Origin: Lachnospiraceae bacterium
Lineage (GTDB): Bacteria; Bacillota; Clostridia; Lachnospirales; Lachnospiraceae
DNA length: 49,425 nucleotides
Direction of reading: 5' to 3'
Assembly (NCBI GenBank): GCA_028692975.1
Contig: JAQUWF010000014.1
Span: forward strand, 1 to 49,425
The stretch's first letter is position 1; each line of letters begins with the position of its first letter. The position numbers and the translations under genes were made by a program. Below, one piece after another: positions 25,206 through 34,058 of this stretch. Under the pieces are notes generated by a model. That model ran no database searches. It worked only from the letters and a program-made list of their open reading frames with translations, and had not been told where the DNA came from.

Positions 25206-25994
25206 TTACAGTGCCTTCATAATCAGATCCGCTGCAACAATCCCAAAAGCCATGGTCAATTCACATATTTGCAGAAAATATCCGCACAGATCCCCGGTGA
25301 TTCCACCGAAATTCTTCATGGACATTTTATAATAATAGAAAAATACCACCGCTGCGGCAGCCAATCCAACGATGCCTCTTATCTGCCCCAGCCAGATCAT
25401 GCCGATTCCCATGATAATGATATAGATGATCATCGATATTTTAACCGTCTGTTTCTGTGCCCCATCAGAAAATGTTGCCGCCAGCCCTGTCCCCTTAGCC
25501 ATAGGGAAAGTCACGATAGACAGGCCGCTGAGACTGCGGGATACTACAAAACTAAGGGCAATGACCGGGATACTTCCCCAACTGACCATAGTGCAGACCC
25601 CATAGTAAAATACGAAATAAACCACACAGATGATAATCGCAAAGGCTCCCGCGTGGGAATCCTTCAGGATCTCCAGTCTGCGCTCCTTCTCCTGATAAGA
25701 AGAAAGTGCATCCGAGGTATCCAGCAGTCCGTCCAGATGTATTCCCCCGGTGATAACCACAGGTATCAATACCAGAACTACTGCGACAAAGGACGCTGTC
25801 AGAGTGATGCCTATAGATACCAGATAAGAGGCCAGCATATACCAGCCGTAGGTCAGCACTCCAATGACCAGCCCCACCCACGGGAAAAAGCACATAACAT
25901 ATCGCATGTTCTCCTTCGTCCATTCACTCCTTGGCATGGGAATCTTTGAATACATAGAAAATGCTATTTTAAAACTGTTCCATATTTGCTTCAT
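25206..25994 (-). CDS. cobS: Adenosylcobinamide-GDP ribazoletransferase (cobalamin synthase)
   Basis: Integral membrane enzyme joining adenosylcobinamide-GDP to alpha-ribazole. 262 residues, about seven hydrophobic helices, with the N-terminal KIPMPRSEWTKENMRYVMCFFPWVG and the metal-binding GGIHLDGLLDTSDAL motif. Start overlaps the cobU stop by 4 nt (ATGA), so it is translationally coupled. Confidence 0.95.
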   Translation of the reverse strand: MKQIWNSFKIAFSMYSKIPMPRSEWTKENMRYVMCFFPWVGLVIGVLTYGWYMLASYLVSIGITLTASFVAVVLVLIPVVITGGIHLDGLLDTSDALSSYQEKERRLEILKDSHAGAFAIIICVVYFVFYYGVCTMVSWGSIPVIALSFVVSRSLSGLSIVTFPMAKGTGLAATFSDGAQKQTVKISMIIYIIIMGIGMIWLGQIRGIVGLAAAAVVFFYYYKMSMKNFGGITGDLCGYFLQICELTMAFGIVAADLIMKAL

Positions 25995-26512
25995 CCTATC
26001 TCCTTCGCCTCCACCACGATGCCATACACGACTTCACTGACACGGTCGGCCACTCTGGCTATTTCACAATTAATCTTCCCCAGATATTCCTGATAGCGCC
26101 GGGTCTCCGCATCATATTCCACGCCATCAGAAAATATTTCATTAGAGACAATGACCAGATTCCCTGCCGATTCTGCCACATGCCGTACACCGCGCATGAC
26201 TGCGGCAACGGTTTCCTCATGGGCTCCCGCCTCCTGGTACATCTCATTCGCCACCAGATTAGACATACATTCCAGCAGCACATTGGCACCTCCCGGGATG
26301 TCCACCTGCTCCAATCCCGTAAAACACTCGATGGTATCAAATGCTTTCGACTTGCGCATCTCCCTGTGACGGGCGATTTTCCTATGGCTTTCTTCGTCAA
26401 AGGGATACATAGTCGCAATATAAATCCGTTGCGCCGGCCCAAAGTCCAGAATACAAGACTCCGCAAATGCCGACTTACCGCTTCCACTGCCCCCTGTTAC
26501 CAAATGAATCAT
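25991..26512 (-). CDS. cobU: Adenosylcobinamide kinase / guanylyltransferase
   Basis: Phosphorylates adenosylcobinamide and attaches GMP. 173 residues: P-loop GGSGSGKSAFAE, and the guanylylated histidine region KIARHREMRKS. The later LVIVSNEIFSDGVEYDAETRRYQEY departs from the usual NEVG.GIVP pattern. It starts 11 nt after cobT. The short homologue at 24809-25189 carries the standard pattern at that place. Confidence 0.93.
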   Translation of the reverse strand: MIHLVTGGSGSGKSAFAESCILDFGPAQRIYIATMYPFDEESHRKIARHREMRKSKAFDTIECFTGLEQVDIPGGANVLLECMSNLVANEMYQEAGAHEETVAAVMRGVRHVAESAGNLVIVSNEIFSDGVEYDAETRRYQEYLGKINCEIARVADRVSEVVYGIVVEAKEIG

Positions 26513-26523
26513 GATAATTTCTC

Positions 26524-27585
26524 CTATATCAACGGTTCGTACTTCTCAATATGGTTATCATCAAAGGTCGTCATGCCCTGATACACGGCACATGCCATAT
26601 CCAGAATCGGATAAAATACCAGCGCGCCGGTGCCCTCACCGAGACACATATCACAGTGCAGGCAGGCTTCCTTACCCAGTGCTTCCAGCGCCATGATTGC
26701 CGCCGGTTCCTTGGATACATGAGATGCCATCATGAAATTCTTCGCCTCCGGACAGATCGTTGCCGCAAGCATGGCAGATACCGTTGAGATAAATCCATCG
26801 ATAACCACAGGCACACCATAGATTGCGCCGCCCAGGAACGTCCCCGCCATACCGGCAATATCAAATCCGCCCACCTTGGACAGCACATCGATACCGTCCT
26901 CCTTGTTTGGTTTATGTAATGCAATGGCTTTCTTGATCGCATTCACCTTGCGGTCCAGCCCCTCTGAGCTGAGCCCCGCGCCGCGTCCTGTCACTTCCTC
27001 CACCGGACGCTCCAGAAGCACCGCCGCCACCGCACTGCTGGTGGTTGTATTGCCGATGCCCATCTCTCCGGTAGCGATAATTCCATAACCGCGCTCCTTC
27101 AATTCCTTCACCATATCGATTCCTACCTGAAGTCCTCGGACAGCCTCTTCTCTGGTCATGGCCGGTTCCTTCACCATATTCTTTGTTCCGTAGGCGATCT
27201 TGCGGTTAATAATATTCGTATCCCGCGCGATCCCAATATCCACCGGGAAAATGTCTGCGCCCACCGTCTTGCACATGATACTGGAGGTAGCCGCTTCTTT
27301 CAGGAAATTTTCAGAAACAATAGCCGTAACTTCCTGTCCCGTCTGAGTCACGCCTTCCTCCACCACACCGTTATCCGCGCACATGGTCACCAGCGCCTTT
27401 TTCTCCAGATGCATGGTCGCATCCCCCGTCATCCCGGCGATAGCCACCAGCGAGTCCTCCAGTTTTCCCAGACTATGCAGCGGTTTCGCGATAGCATCCC
27501 ATCTCGTCTTACTCTCCTCCATAGCCTTTTCGTCGATCTTTTTAACCTGCTTTAATTCTTCCCGTAATCTCTCTTCCACTGTCAT
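26524..27585 (-). CDS. cobT: Nicotinate-nucleotide:dimethylbenzimidazole phosphoribosyltransferase
   Basis: Activates the lower ligand base to alpha-ribazole phosphate. 353 residues; GKLEDSLVAIAGMTGD, MCADNGVVEEGVTQTG, TGEMGIGNTTTSSAV, and the catalytic glutamate in LCGEGTGA-type DMCLGEGTGALVFYP. No BluB or BzaA-F lower-ligand synthesis gene is in the window, so the base is imported or made elsewhere. Element B3 lies just upstream. Confidence 0.97.
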   Translation of the reverse strand: MTVEERLREELKQVKKIDEKAMEESKTRWDAIAKPLHSLGKLEDSLVAIAGMTGDATMHLEKKALVTMCADNGVVEEGVTQTGQEVTAIVSENFLKEAATSSIMCKTVGADIFPVDIGIARDTNIINRKIAYGTKNMVKEPAMTREEAVRGLQVGIDMVKELKERGYGIIATGEMGIGNTTTSSAVAAVLLERPVEEVTGRGAGLSSEGLDRKVNAIKKAIALHKPNKEDGIDVLSKVGGFDIAGMAGTFLGGAIYGVPVVIDGFISTVSAMLAATICPEAKNFMMASHVSKEPAAIMALEALGKEACLHCDMCLGEGTGALVFYPILDMACAVYQGMTTFDDNHIEKYEPLI

Positions 27586-27614
27586 TTTTCTACCTCTTCA
27601 TTGAGTAATTGATC

Positions 27615-27789
27615 GTAACTGTTCCGGACTGCATGAGCGTAATAATAAAACTCGTGCAAGTTTACTTGCTAAGAGATTTATTATTATTCTCGTATAGGCC
27701 GGGATGGCCGTTAACCTTAGACAGGAGCTGCTTACAGCAGATAGTTCGCAAAGCGAACGTGTCTGTGGTCCAAAGTCCTGAACAGTTAC
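27615..27789 (-). repeat. Repeat element B3 with GTAAC-type ends
   Basis: 175 bp with ends GTAACTGTTCCGGACT and AGTCCTGAACAGTTAC pairing at 15 of 16 positions. Read on the minus strand it aligns throughout with B1: CAGACACGTTC...GAACTAT, the AGCAGCTCCTGTCT side of the branched fold, ACGGCC, and the apical motif CTTAGCAAGTAAACTTGCAC. Its hairpin arms (AATAATAATAAA and complement) differ completely from the B1 arms. It sits between cobT and array C3. Confidence 0.85.
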
Positions 27790-27850
27790 AATTTTCTTTA
27801 TAAGATAATATTTCATTTGAAAATTCTCATATTCCTCAGGCCCCATAGAA

Positions 27851-28235
27851 TTTGGTAACTCTCACATCTTTTTCAAGAAATTACCCAAAATGTGCTCTTT
27901 GACGCCCCCAAAATCACTTTATTTGGTAACAAACCAAGTTATTTTCTTCTGCTACCAAAAAAAACGAGAATTATCAAGATTTTTTGGCAACCACGACAAG
28001 AAATTATGTTAGTTACCAAATCAGCACCCTTTTTATCCTTCATAACTTGCTTTTTTGGTAACTCCGGCTGCAAACTGCTCTGGCTGCCCAATCGACACTC
28101 TTTTATTTCTTCATAACTTGCTTTTTTGGCGACTCCGCCTGCAAACTGCTCTGGCTGCCCAATCGACACTCTTTTATTTCTTCATAACTTGCTTTTTAAG
28201 GTAACTTCGCCTGCAAAACACCCCTGGCTACCCAA
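27851..28235. repeat. Array C3: six paired modules with TTTGGTAA-type half-sites
   Basis: Left half-sites start at 27851, 27922, 27983, 28054, 28125 and 28197; right half-sites start 30-31 bp later; gaps to the next left site are 31 or 41-42 bp. Most half-sites read TTTGGTAA / TTACCAAA or CTACCAAA rather than TTGGGTAA / TTACCCAA, so the change is matched on both sides of several modules. Modules 4 and 5 form a 71-bp direct repeat. The last right half-site (28228-28235) contains the cbiA stop codon. Confidence 0.88.
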
Positions 28236-29679
28236 ACTTCCAGCAGGCTTTCAAAAATGCTGCCGCCACCTTCTTATTTCCGTAAAAATGAATATGTGGG
28301 AAGCCGGCGAATAGGGTGGGGGTGCTGTGTATGCAATTCCAGGAACGCTTGCTCAAAGGTTTCTTCGTGGTAAATGTATCCCCATTATCAGTTGTATCAA
28401 AATAGTGAAATTCATGAGCAGGAATATCACCCACTTGCTCACCAAATGCCGTTCCATCCGTAAGTGTCACGTATCCGAACCTGGAAAGTTTCTCTGTTCG
28501 GAAAGCATCTCCACAGAAAACACCTGCCATGGGGAATTTTTCATATTCCATGGATTCCAGTGAGTCCATCAGGTACATGAACCCGCCGCATTCCGCGATA
28601 CAGGGCAAGCCCAGCTCTATGGCGTTGTGAATGCTATCCCGCATGGGAACATTCTCGCTGAGTTCCCGGGCATAAAGTTCGGGATATCCACCATACAAAA
28701 GCAACCCCTGCACATGTTCCGGCAAAGCCTCATCATGAATCGGCGAAAACTCCACCAGTTCTGCACCCATATCCCGCAGCAGTTGAAGATTGTCTTCATA
28801 AATGAAACAGAATGCCTCATCCCGCGCCACTGCAATGCGTATGGATTTCCCGAGCACATCAGATTTATTCCCACTGCACGTAGAAAAATCCAAGTCTTCA
28901 TTAAGTGTTCCAAATCCAACAGCCGCAACACTTTCAGCATTTGTCGTTTTAGCACCGCTCCCACTATTGTTCCTGGTTTCTGGAAGTTTTCCACTCTGTT
29001 TTGCCAATTCCAATAACTTATCCACATCCAGCGTGTCTTCCAACACATCTGCCAGTTTGTGTAATTTTTCCTGCAGCTCTGCCACTTCATTGGGAAGTAC
29101 CAGGCCCAGATGCCGACTCTCCAGAACGCAATCCGTGAGTTTTGGTACATATCCATAAACTTCAATATGAAGTTCATCCTCTATCATAGCCTTCACTCTG
29201 GGATACAACATAGGTGTCATCTGATTCAAGATCACGCCCCGGATATGGCTATCCCCCCGGAACTCCAGAAATCCCTTGACGTAAGGCAGAATCGACACAC
29301 TCATGCCCTTGCAGTTCACGATAAGCACCGCCGGTGTGTCCGTGACCTGCGCCACGTCATAAGCGCTGGCATCCGTACTGATTCCCCCAAGACCGTCATA
29401 ATATCCCATGACACCTTCCAGCACAGCCACATCACACCCTGCACCATTTTTCGCCAGTAATTCCCGTGTCCCTTCTTTTCCTGTGAAAAAAGTGTCCAGA
29501 TTCCGGCTGGGTGTTCCGATCACCTGCGCATGAAACATGGGGTCAATATAATCGGGGCCGCATTTGAAGGACATGACCTTCAGACCTCTGTTTTTCAGTA
29601 CCTGCAGCATTCCGCAAGTAAGCAGCGTCTTCCCGCTACCACTGGCTCCTGCCGTCAACAAGATTCTCGGTATATTCAT
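28228..29679 (-). CDS. cbiA: Cobyrinate a,c-diamide synthase
   Basis: ATP- and glutamine-dependent amidation of side chains a and c. 483 residues: P-loop TAGASGSGKTLLTCGM, CGPDYIDPMFH, NLDTFF, VLEGVMGYYDG, and the glutaminase half with Cys in CIAECGGFMYLMDSLE and His in HEFHYFDTT. Start chosen at 29679 because GAAAGGGGG lies just upstream; an in-frame ATG 21 nt earlier overlaps that site. The C-terminus ends WKFG-stop, with TTTGGGTAG falling in the last half-site of array C3. Confidence 0.96.
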   Translation of the reverse strand: MNIPRILLTAGASGSGKTLLTCGMLQVLKNRGLKVMSFKCGPDYIDPMFHAQVIGTPSRNLDTFFTGKEGTRELLAKNGAGCDVAVLEGVMGYYDGLGGISTDASAYDVAQVTDTPAVLIVNCKGMSVSILPYVKGFLEFRGDSHIRGVILNQMTPMLYPRVKAMIEDELHIEVYGYVPKLTDCVLESRHLGLVLPNEVAELQEKLHKLADVLEDTLDVDKLLELAKQSGKLPETRNNSGSGAKTTNAESVAAVGFGTLNEDLDFSTCSGNKSDVLGKSIRIAVARDEAFCFIYEDNLQLLRDMGAELVEFSPIHDEALPEHVQGLLLYGGYPELYARELSENVPMRDSIHNAIELGLPCIAECGGFMYLMDSLESMEYEKFPMAGVFCGDAFRTEKLSRFGYVTLTDGTAFGEQVGDIPAHEFHYFDTTDNGDTFTTKKPLSKRSWNCIHSTPTLFAGFPHIHFYGNKKVAAAFLKACWKFG

Positions 29680-29704
29680 GCTGCTGCCCCCTTTCCTCAT
29701 ATCC

Positions 29705-31672
29705 TTATTCCCCCTGGCAGGAAATAACGTAAACCGGGTTCTGGCCCATCATAAGGTTGTACGATCCCAGTTTCTTTGCTTTGCTCACATTCACACATGC
29801 AATATCTACATCTGTCAATTTGAATTTTTTCAGCACTTCCATGGATTCCACAACGGTTTCCAGAGCGATGGCATTAAGCACAATGCGCACCTTGGGATTC
29901 TTCTCCAGCAGGGACGCGATGATCTCCTGGAGATTTCCCGAAGATCCCCCGATAAACGCATGGGTCGGTGCATCCAGTCCATCCATGGCTTCCGGCGCAA
30001 GACCCTCCACGATTTCCATATTGTCCACCGCAAAAGCCATCTTGTTCTGTCTCAGCAAATCCACCGCTTCCGGCTTCTTCTCGATAGCATATACCTTGCC
30101 GCGGAAAGACTGTTTTGCCATCTCCACAGACACCGAGCCCGTCCCGGCACCGATATCGTAAATAACCGAATCCCTGCGCAGCCGCAGTTTGGAGAGTGTA
30201 ATGCTCCGCACCTCTTCCTTGGTCATGGGAACCTTGTCCCGCAGGAAAGCTTCATCCGGCAGACCATGGGTCACCACCACGTCCTGGGCCATCTCATTTT
30301 CCACATAGAGCACACAAAGCTTCTCCGTCAAAATACCTGCGAAATCCTTTGCCATCCCCTGCCGAATACATTCTGTCTCGTAAGCCATATTCTCACCGAT
30401 CCAGACTTTACAGTCACCCAGCCCATACTCGGTCATTTTCCTGCACTGCTCGCCCACGCCTTCTGCCGTACCGATCAATGCGAAAACTTTCGGTGACTGC
30501 TGGATCTCACCGATGAAATTATTCTGTCTGCCATGCAGCGTCACCGGCGTGGCTTCGTCCCAGGCCTTCCCGATCTTACTGCAAAAATAGGCCATGGAAG
30601 AGATACCCGGAATAATACGATAGGGCTGCTTCAACAATGGCAGCAATTTTTTCGCTCCACTGAAAAATCCCGCATCCCCGGATAATGCAATCACAACCTT
30701 TTTATACGTTCCATGCTCCTCAATATAATCTGCAATGGCTTCCGCCTTATATTCATAACAAACAGCCTGTCCCTGACCAGCCACCGCTTCCACCATACGC
30801 TGGGCACCGACAACCAGGTCCGCAGCCTTACATGCATCCAGTGCTTCCCGGGTCATGGTCACAAGATTTCCCATGCCGATGCCAACCAGAGTAACCTGCC
30901 GCTTATCCATGTTCACAGCGGGCGCATCAAGTTTACATAACTCCAGACATTCCTCCAGAGAAATTCCACTCTCTTCCTGGGGTCTTCCGATCACCACCAG
31001 TTTCGCGCCACACTGCTCCGCCGCCTGGCATTTCTCAAAGAAGCCACCTGCCGCACCCGACTCCTTTGTGACCAGATAAGACGCATTCACCTGGCGCAGC
31101 ATGGCCTCATTTAATTCTCTGGAAAAAGGTCCCTGCATACAGATCAGATGCGCACCCTCAAAGCCAAGATCAGCGCAGCTTTCCACCACGCCCGGTATGG
31201 ACAGCACACGGGCATACACCCGCTCCTTATAGTCCACAAGTGCCGTAAACTTCGCCAATTCCTTGCTGCCTGTAGTCACAAACACATTTCCCGTGGTGCC
31301 CTGCAGATGCTCCACTGCCTCCTCCACAGAAGCCACATAGACCGCGTCCTCCGCAGACTGGCTGGAACGCAAAAGACGCACATAAGAAATGCCGGACTGT
31401 GCTCCGGCTTCCTTAATATTTTTTGTCACCTCCACCGCATAAGGGTGGGTGGCATCAATAATAAGCTCCGGGCGCATCTGCTCCATAAGCTGTACCATCT
31501 CCTCCACATTCAGCCGCTCATGGCTGATGGTCATAGACGTACTCTTTTCCAGCAGACTCTCACCATATTCCGTGGCCACACACACATGAGTCTGCACCCC
31601 GGCACCCGCCAACGCCTGCGCCATGATGCGACCCTCGATTGTCCCTGCAAAAATCAGTACTTTTTTATACAT
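29705..31672 (-). CDS. cbiJ-cbiE-cbiT: CbiJ-CbiE-CbiT trifunctional fusion
   Basis: 655 residues with three pathway enzymes in a row. About 1-250 is CbiJ/CobK, cobalt-precorrin-6A reductase (LIFAGTIEGRIMAQAL, IIDATHPYAVEVTKN). About 258-460 is CbiE, the C5-methyltransferase (VTLVGIGMGNLVTMTREAL, VIALSGDAGFFSGAKKL). About 470-655 is CbiT, the C15-methyltransferase/decarboxylase (MTKEEVRSITLSKL, YDIGAGTGSVSVEMAK, FIGGSSGNLQEII). E-T fusions (CobL) are common; the added J domain is less so. It overlaps cbiH by 8 nt. Confidence 0.96.
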   Translation of the reverse strand: MYKKVLIFAGTIEGRIMAQALAGAGVQTHVCVATEYGESLLEKSTSMTISHERLNVEEMVQLMEQMRPELIIDATHPYAVEVTKNIKEAGAQSGISYVRLLRSSQSAEDAVYVASVEEAVEHLQGTTGNVFVTTGSKELAKFTALVDYKERVYARVLSIPGVVESCADLGFEGAHLICMQGPFSRELNEAMLRQVNASYLVTKESGAAGGFFEKCQAAEQCGAKLVVIGRPQEESGISLEECLELCKLDAPAVNMDKRQVTLVGIGMGNLVTMTREALDACKAADLVVGAQRMVEAVAGQGQAVCYEYKAEAIADYIEEHGTYKKVVIALSGDAGFFSGAKKLLPLLKQPYRIIPGISSMAYFCSKIGKAWDEATPVTLHGRQNNFIGEIQQSPKVFALIGTAEGVGEQCRKMTEYGLGDCKVWIGENMAYETECIRQGMAKDFAGILTEKLCVLYVENEMAQDVVVTHGLPDEAFLRDKVPMTKEEVRSITLSKLRLRRDSVIYDIGAGTGSVSVEMAKQSFRGKVYAIEKKPEAVDLLRQNKMAFAVDNMEIVEGLAPEAMDGLDAPTHAFIGGSSGNLQEIIASLLEKNPKVRIVLNAIALETVVESMEVLKKFKLTDVDIACVNVSKAKKLGSYNLMMGQNPVYVISCQGE

Positions 31673-32396
31673 TTCTGTATCCTCTCGGTGTTACCATTTT
31701 TCCATCAATTACCTTCGTCTGGGAATTTCCGATAAATACCGTGGTAAACATATCGACTGTTGTCGTTTTGAGTTCAGCCAATGTAAGAATCTTCATAGAC
31801 TCCCCTTCTCTTGCAATATTTCCTACGATACCACAGACCGTGTCACCGCTCTTGTACTGGAGCATAAGGTCACATGCCTTCTCCAGATAATCATGACGTT
31901 TCTTGCTGGATGGATTATAAAGGCAAGCCACAAAGTCAGCCTGCGCCGATGCGATCAGCCGCGCCTCGATCTTCTCCCACGGTGTGAGCAGATCACTGAG
32001 ACTGATCAGACAAAAGTCGTGAATGAGCGGTGCGCCAAGCACTGCCGCTCCACCGAGAGCCGCCGTCACACCCGGAATAATCTCCAGTTCCACATCCGCA
32101 TAATTCACCCCAACCTCATACATAAGGCCAGCCATACCATACACGCCCGCATCACCGCTGCAGATCATCGATACGACTCTGCCCTTCTGTGCTTCCTCAA
32201 AAGCCAGCACACAGCGGTCCACTTCCTTCTTCATGGGTGTGGTCAGAAATTCCTTCCCGGCAAAATGTTCCTTTACCAGATCCACATACACCGTATAGCC
32301 GATAATCACGTCGCTTTCCGTCAATGCGTTTGCCGCCTTGATAGTCAGCTGCTCATAAGCCCCCGGGCCGATTCCGATTACATAAATTTTGTTCAT
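31665..32396 (-). CDS. cbiH: Cobalt-factor III C17-methyltransferase
   Basis: Methylates C17 and drives ring contraction. 243 residues of tetrapyrrole methylase fold: IYVIGIGPGAYEQLTIKAA, MICSGDAGVYGMAGLMYEV, IIPGVTAALGGAAVLGAPL, and LYNPSSKKRHDYLEKA typical of the CobJ/CbiH group. Its ATG overlaps the cbiG stop (TAATG), indicating coupling. Confidence 0.96.
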   Translation of the reverse strand: MNKIYVIGIGPGAYEQLTIKAANALTESDVIIGYTVYVDLVKEHFAGKEFLTTPMKKEVDRCVLAFEEAQKGRVVSMICSGDAGVYGMAGLMYEVGVNYADVELEIIPGVTAALGGAAVLGAPLIHDFCLISLSDLLTPWEKIEARLIASAQADFVACLYNPSSKKRHDYLEKACDLMLQYKSGDTVCGIVGNIAREGESMKILTLAELKTTTVDMFTTVFIGNSQTKVIDGKMVTPRGYRNV

Positions 32397-33286
32397 TATA
32401 TTTTTCTCCCATCTGCTACTGCCAAAGCAACGGTCACGCCGTCAAAAGCAGTTTTTTTCATAATGACTGTGCCATGGCCGCTGGCCAGCACTGCACTTCG
32501 TTCGCACACATTGTCCACCCCGGTGACGGATTCCACAAATACCGAGGGCGTGAAATTGCCTTCCAGTGTGTTCAATTCTTCTTTCGTATAAGTAATAAAA
32601 GGAACTTCCAACTGCTCACAAAACTGCCGCAGTCCCGGTTCCTGCTTTTTCAGATCAATACTTGCCACATTTTTGATGGCCTGGATCGGTATCCGCTCAC
32701 TCTTGCAGGCTATATTTACAGCCTTTTCGATGAGCCCCACCGATGTTCCCTTACGGCATCCGATCCCGGCGGAAATAATCTGCTTTCCTGCCAACAGAGC
32801 TGCTGAAACATGTTTCATGCTCTCCCGGTTCAGTTCCATTTCATGCTTTTTGGCAAATTCATCGATAGCAAAGTAACCATTCACATCGGTAGCCGTCGTT
32901 ATGACAGGAATACTCTCAATAGCCCCACTGATGATCCGGGTCAGTTCATTGGCACCGCCCACATGTCCGGACAGCAGGGAAATACAAAAAGTCCCCTTCT
33001 CATCCAGCACAAGCACCGCTGGATCAGAAAATTTGTCCTTCACATAAGGTGCAATCGCCCGCACCGCGATGCCACATGCCCCAACAAAGATAAGGGCATC
33101 CGCCTCCTGCCATTTTTCCTTTGTCCAGCTCTGCAGGGAATCTTTGATCACCACAGCCTTCTGGCTTTTCAGATACTGGCTCTTGGCGTAAGTCCATACA
33201 TCCTGATTCTCATCCGTCAAGGCGTAACGGATTGCTTCGCCTAACTCCATACCCCGCTGGGTAAAACTGATTATCGCTATTTTCAT
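32396..33286 (-). CDS. cbiG: Cobalt-precorrin-5A hydrolase
   Basis: Opens the delta-lactone and releases acetaldehyde after ring contraction. 296 residues, somewhat shorter than the roughly 350 of Salmonella CbiG; the central linker is reduced. N-terminal domain with FVGACGIAVRAIAPYVKDK and LLSGHVGGANELT; C-terminal domain with ISAGIGCRKGTS and FVESVTGVDNVCERSAVLAS. I chose the ATG at 33286 (AGAGGTGA upstream); the open frame extends further but into cbiF. Confidence 0.95.
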   Translation of the reverse strand: MKIAIISFTQRGMELGEAIRYALTDENQDVWTYAKSQYLKSQKAVVIKDSLQSWTKEKWQEADALIFVGACGIAVRAIAPYVKDKFSDPAVLVLDEKGTFCISLLSGHVGGANELTRIISGAIESIPVITTATDVNGYFAIDEFAKKHEMELNRESMKHVSAALLAGKQIISAGIGCRKGTSVGLIEKAVNIACKSERIPIQAIKNVASIDLKKQEPGLRQFCEQLEVPFITYTKEELNTLEGNFTPSVFVESVTGVDNVCERSAVLASGHGTVIMKKTAFDGVTVALAVADGRKI

Positions 33287-33296
33287 GGTGTCACCT

Positions 33297-34058
33297 CTAG
33301 CGTATGGTACCCTTGCGGAATTCTGTGGTGAATTCCGGATTATAAAGTTCAGATCGATCATAATGGTTATGAGCCACCACATCTCCTATGATCATCAATG
33401 CCGTCTTGGTAATGTTATGTTCCTTAGCCGTCTGTGCCAGCGTGCCTACGGTGCAGACAAACGTCTTCTCATCCGGCCAGGTCGCTTTATAAACGATGGC
33501 CGCCGGTGTATCTGCCGTATAGCCACCCTCGATCAGCCGCTGGCTCAGTTCTTCCAGCATGCCGGTACTCAGAAATACCACCATAGTCGCATGATGAGAC
33601 GCAAAAGACTCAATACTTTCCTTCGTCGGTACTGGAGTGCGCCCAGCCATACGTGTGATGATCACGCTCTGAGAAACATCCGGCAACGTATACTCCAGAT
33701 TCAGCGCAGATGCTGCGCCACAAAATGAACTGACACCCGGACAACTGTCATATTTGATTTCTTTTTCTTCCAGAACATCCATCTGCTCCCGGATCGCGCC
33801 GAAAAGGCACGGATCTCCCGTATGCAGCCGAACGGTGGTTTTCCCATCTTTTTCCGCCGCGAACATAACTTCCAACACTTCCTCCAGGGTCATTTCGGCA
33901 CTGTTATAAATCTGGCATCCTTCCTTCGCATAGTCCAACAGCTGGGGATTCACAAGGGATCCCGCATAAATAATCACATCTGCTGCCTCCAGATAGTTTT
34001 TCCCTCTTACTGTTATGAGATCCGCCGCTCCGGATCCTGCTCCTACAAAATGTATCAT
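33297..34058 (-). CDS. cbiF: Cobalt-precorrin-4 C11-methyltransferase
   Basis: Adds the C11 methyl group. 253 residues: HFVGAGSGAADLITVRG, VIIYAGSLVNPQLLDYA, VRLHTGDPCLFGAIREQ and CPGVSSFCGAASALNLEYTLP. Start overlaps the cbiD stop by 4 nt. Next gene cbiG begins 10 nt downstream. Confidence 0.96.
   Translation of the reverse strand: MIHFVGAGSGAADLITVRGKNYLEAADVIIYAGSLVNPQLLDYAKEGCQIYNSAEMTLEEVLEVMFAAEKDGKTTVRLHTGDPCLFGAIREQMDVLEEKEIKYDSCPGVSSFCGAASALNLEYTLPDVSQSVIITRMAGRTPVPTKESIESFASHHATMVVFLSTGMLEELSQRLIEGGYTADTPAAIVYKATWPDEKTFVCTVGTLAQTAKEHNITKTALMIIGDVVAHNHYDRSELYNPEFTTEFRKGTIR

Noticed and set aside
27598..27846. Frames in elements B1 and B3 encoding similar peptides
   Set aside because: Similarity reflects the shared DNA element; reading frame is not kept in B2 and stem pairing explains the conservation better.
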